A stretch of DNA of 7,450 bases. Source: an uncultured Acidobacteriota bacterium (lineage in GTDB: Bacteria > Acidobacteriota > Terriglobia > Terriglobales > Acidobacteriaceae). Numbering within the stretch: position 1 is the first letter of the stretch; every line of letters starts with the position of its first letter. Position numbers and translations under genes: made by a program. Of this stretch, positions 5,385 through 7,450 are shown piece after piece. The notes under the pieces were generated by a model. The model saw only the letters and a list, made by a program, of their open reading frames with translations. It was not told the DNA's origin and ran no database searches. The stretch lies in the NCBI GenBank assembly GCA_903832475.1, contig CAILBQ010000162.1:1-7450 (forward strand), in the 5' to 3' direction.

Positions 5385-6863
5385 GTGGCTCAGCGTAATG
5401 CGGTTCTGTCTCACTTCCCTTTGAAGATGAATTGTTGGTGGTTGCCGGCGTTGGGGCTGATCGCCACGATGACTGCTGCGATGGCTTCGTTGGCGGCTCA
5501 CGGGGCGGCTGGACAGCCAACGCCCAGTGCGCAGATGGGGCCGGCCTATCGCTATGAAAAAGGCGGCTGGAGCTATGTGCACCTGGAAGGCACGCCGGCG
5601 CAGATCGGCTATCAGCATGGCTTTCTGCTGGCGGCGGAGATTGAAGACACCTACCGCGTGCTGAAGCTGGAAGATACGCACGAGACCAAACGCGACTGGG
5701 AATTTTTTCGAGCCGCAGGGAAGAAGATGCTGTGGCCGCATATCGACGCGGAATACCAGCTGGAACTGCAGGGGATTGCCAAGGGCGTGCAGGCCAAAGG
5801 CATCAAGCTGGACGTGTGGGACATCGTGGCCATGAACGGCAGCGAGGAACTCCCCCAGTACTACGTTCCGTGGTTGAACAAGCGCGAGCATGCGATGAAT
5901 GCTCCGCATATCTCGGCGCCGGGAAACTGCTCGGCGTTCATTGCTACGGGCAGTTATACCAAGGGCGGCAAGATCGTGATCGCGCACAATAACTGGTCCA
6001 GCTACGCTTCCGGGGCGCGATGGACGGTGATTTTCGACATCATGCCGGCGCAGGGGCATCGCATCCTGATGGACGGGCTGCCGGGGGTGATTACGAGCCA
6101 GGATGATTTTGGCGTGAACGATGCCGGAATGATGGTGACGGAGACGACGATCACCCAGTTTGTGGGCTGGAATCCGGAGGGGATTCCTGAGTTTGTCCGT
6201 TCGCGCAAGGCGCTGCAGTATGCGGCGTCGATTGATGAATACGCGAAGCTGATCAAACAAGGAAATAACGGCGGGTATGCGAACGACTGGTTGATTGGGG
6301 ACCGCAAGACAGGCGAGATCGGATACCTGGAACTGGGGTTGCAAAACACGCCGCTGTGGCGGGTGAGGGACGGATACTTTGTCAGCTCCAACTTTGCAAG
6401 GGATCCTAAGCTGATTTCGGAGGAGACTGAGGGGTTCAATATCAAGGATCTATCTAGTTCTCCGAATGCGCGCCGGGTGACGGCGGAGAAGCGAATCGAG
6501 CAGTCCAAGGGGCGGATCGATGTAGAGATGGCGGAGCAGTTCCTGGCCGACCACGAAGACAGCTATACGCGGAAGGTGGAGGCGGACGGGCGTTCGCTGT
6601 GCGGGCATATTGATGCCGATCCGCGGGGTGTGCCGGTGTGGGACCTGGGTCCGTATAACCCGTTTGGCGCGGTGACAGGGAAGGTTGCGGATTCGGATAT
6701 GGCGGGGAAGATGTCGCTTGTGGCGCACGCGGGGCATCCGTGCGGCGATGATTTTCTAGCGGCGCCGTTCTTGAAGGCGCATCCGGAGTATGAGTATCTC
6801 CGACCGGTGCTGAAGGACATGAAGTCAGGGCCGTGGACGACGTTTGCGGTTCCGACGAACTGA
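5385..6863 (+). CDS. secreted phospholipase B-like / C45-type Ntn-hydrolase
   Basis: From the GTG at 5385 the protein has 492 residues. A hydrophobic stretch at about 18-38 (WWLPALGLIATMTAAMASLA) ending in AAHGAAGQ is a signal peptide, so the enzyme should act in the periplasm or outside. The core matches phospholipase B-like (Phospholip_B) and C45-type proteins: GNCSAF with Cys182 as the expected nucleophile freed by self-cleavage, AHNNWSSY at 200-207, LPGVITSQDDFGV at 232-244, VTETTI at 251-256 and ANDWLIGDRKTGEIGYLELG at 299-318. The family cleaves amide or ester bonds of acyl substrates; the substrate here is unknown. EGTPAQIGYQHGFLLAAEI (68-86) is the usual N-terminal part of such enzymes. 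With the ATG at 5427 the protein would be 478 residues and the signal peptide better placed; with the ATG at 5343 it would be 506. The gene stands alone between a hairpin and a convergent gene. Confidence 0.87.
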   Translation: MAQRNAVLSHFPLKMNCWWLPALGLIATMTAAMASLAAHGAAGQPTPSAQMGPAYRYEKGGWSYVHLEGTPAQIGYQHGFLLAAEIEDTYRVLKLEDTHETKRDWEFFRAAGKKMLWPHIDAEYQLELQGIAKGVQAKGIKLDVWDIVAMNGSEELPQYYVPWLNKREHAMNAPHISAPGNCSAFIATGSYTKGGKIVIAHNNWSSYASGARWTVIFDIMPAQGHRILMDGLPGVITSQDDFGVNDAGMMVTETTITQFVGWNPEGIPEFVRSRKALQYAASIDEYAKLIKQGNNGGYANDWLIGDRKTGEIGYLELGLQNTPLWRVRDGYFVSSNFARDPKLISEETEGFNIKDLSSSPNARRVTAEKRIEQSKGRIDVEMAEQFLADHEDSYTRKVEADGRSLCGHIDADPRGVPVWDLGPYNPFGAVTGKVADSDMAGKMSLVAHAGHPCGDDFLAAPFLKAHPEYEYLRPVLKDMKSGPWTTFAVPTN

Positions 6864-6926
6864 TTTCGACGGGGAGACATCGACGGATTGATTCTGGCCT
6901 ACGTGGCAGCCGGCACAGACGATCGA

Positions 6927-7169
6927 TCAGTTATGGCTTTCCTTGGAGCCTGGCCTGACCTTGGGAGGCCGGGTTGTGCCGATGTAGACCTCACCCTGGG
7001 GGTGGCGCGGGGACTGGGAGTATCGCGTGCTGTCAAAAAAGTGGCGCTGACAATTCAGGCACTCCCAGGGATATTTTCCCAGGAGGAACATCAGTCGATG
7101 ACCGATCGATTTCAGGCGGGCTCTGCGCCGGGTCGAGGTCGAAGCACATCGGGGGCACTCGGGGGTCAT
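6927..7169 (-). CDS. small zinc-ribbon protein
   Basis: The 80-residue product begins MTPECPRCAST and has two CxxC pairs, Cys5/Cys8 and Cys37/Cys40 (ECLNCQRHFF), 28 residues apart, the layout of a zinc ribbon. Between them lie a basic run (RRRARLK) and a short hydrophobic stretch (LMFLLGKYPW). The rest (42-80) is polar and Pro-rich. Similar short CPRC...C..C proteins with an L-G-x-Y-P-x-x-C core occur as hypothetical proteins in Acidobacteriota; no function is known to me. The ATG at 7169 was chosen because AAGGA lies 8 bases upstream; in-frame ATGs at 7175, 7178 and 7250 are alternatives. It converges with the phospholipase B-like gene, with 63 bases between the stops and no clear terminator there. 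Confidence 0.65.
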   Translation of the reverse strand: MTPECPRCASTSTRRRARLKSIGHRLMFLLGKYPWECLNCQRHFFDSTRYSQSPRHPQGEVYIGTTRPPKVRPGSKESHN

Positions 7170-7320
7170 GGGCATCATCCTTGACGAGGCGATTTCGTGG
7201 GCGAAACGGCGTTGCGTTTGGGATAGCAGCAGTTCGGCGTGCCTGAACAAGCGTATAACGGGGCGATCATACTCGGACTCGCCGCCTGACTTTCACAGTA
7301 ACTTTAGCCACTGGACTTAC

Positions 7321-7348
7321 TGAGAGTCATGCTAGTCTCCTGAGTCAT
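7321..7348. repeat. repeated dyad TGA(N)TCAT, two copies one to two helical turns upstream of the last gene
   Basis: TGAGAGTCAT (7321-7330) and TGAGTCAT (7341-7348) are similar, each a TGA...TCA dyad, and their starts are 20 bases apart, about two turns of the helix. They lie in the 220-base gap between the zinc-ribbon gene and the last gene, some 40-70 bases before its start. They could be an operator or part of an insertion-sequence end. Otherwise 7170-7389 shows an A/T-rich stretch (about 7344-7366) and no other gene. Confidence 0.35.
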
Positions 7349-7389
7349 AAATAGATTGCATATATGAGAGGAGCGTTCTATGTTGAGAT

Positions 7390-7450
7390 ATGGAGCCTCG
7401 TCGTGGACGGCCGAAAAAGCATGAGTTGGTGGTGAGCAACGCGCAGCGAG
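7390..7450 (+). CDS. start of a gene resembling an IS630-type transposase (runs off right edge)
   Basis: Only 20 codons are visible: MEPRRGRPKKHELVVSNAQR. The R-GRPK-x-ELV-S-x-x-R pattern resembles the start of IS630-family transposases, which insert at TA and use a DDE catalytic domain that would lie beyond the edge. An AT-hook-like RGRPKK could also begin a regulator, so the call is tentative. The best ribosome site, AGGAG (7369-7373), is 6 bases from a different ATG (7380) whose frame stops after 14 codons at 7422-7424 inside this gene; AGGAG is 16 bases from the ATG used here. No inverted terminal repeat can be confirmed because the other end is out of view. Confidence 0.45.
   Translation, partial: MEPRRGRPKKHELVVSNAQR

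Noticed and set aside
6888..7184. Plus-strand frame of 98 codons at 6888-7184
   Set aside because: It is antisense to the zinc-ribbon protein, which has two CxxC pairs and a good ribosome site.

Overview
The window looks like chromosomal DNA of a GC-rich Gram-negative bacterium. The presence of lpxD shows an outer membrane with lipid A. Several otherwise uncharacterised proteins resemble types I associate with Acidobacteriota (class Terriglobia): the small lipoprotein after lpxD, the two-module protein before it, the poly(A)-polymerase-like protein and the small zinc-ribbon protein. That assignment is inference from protein style; no marker gene proves it.

Layout. Positions 1-827 (minus) hold the N-terminal membrane part of a MASE1-type sensor protein whose output domain lies beyond the left edge. 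After a 230-base spacer comes a minus-strand cluster read from right to left: an uncharacterised protein with two related modules (3129-2551), lpxD (2487-1420) and a small lipoprotein (1423-1058). The lipoprotein start codon overlaps the lpxD stop as ATGA. A 170-base divergent intergenic region (3130-3299) separates this cluster from a plus-strand gene at 3300-5249. That gene encodes a divergent tRNA nucleotidyltransferase/poly(A) polymerase-type protein with a very long acidic then Lys/Ala-rich tail. A strong hairpin (5259-5291) follows. Next is a secreted phospholipase B-like Ntn-hydrolase (5385-6863, plus), convergent with a small zinc-ribbon protein (7169-6927, minus). The right edge carries the first 20 codons of a gene resembling IS630-type transposases (7390 onward), preceded by a short repeated dyad.

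How the genes relate. LpxD and the coupled lipoprotein both concern the outer envelope, which suggests a shared envelope role. The other genes look like independent units. No CRISPR array, tRNA, rRNA or defence cassette is visible. The most unusual item is the 649-residue nucleotidyltransferase-like protein: the residues that normally read the incoming base are changed, and about 230 residues of disordered charged tail are attached. Nothing else amounts to an obvious new multi-gene system.
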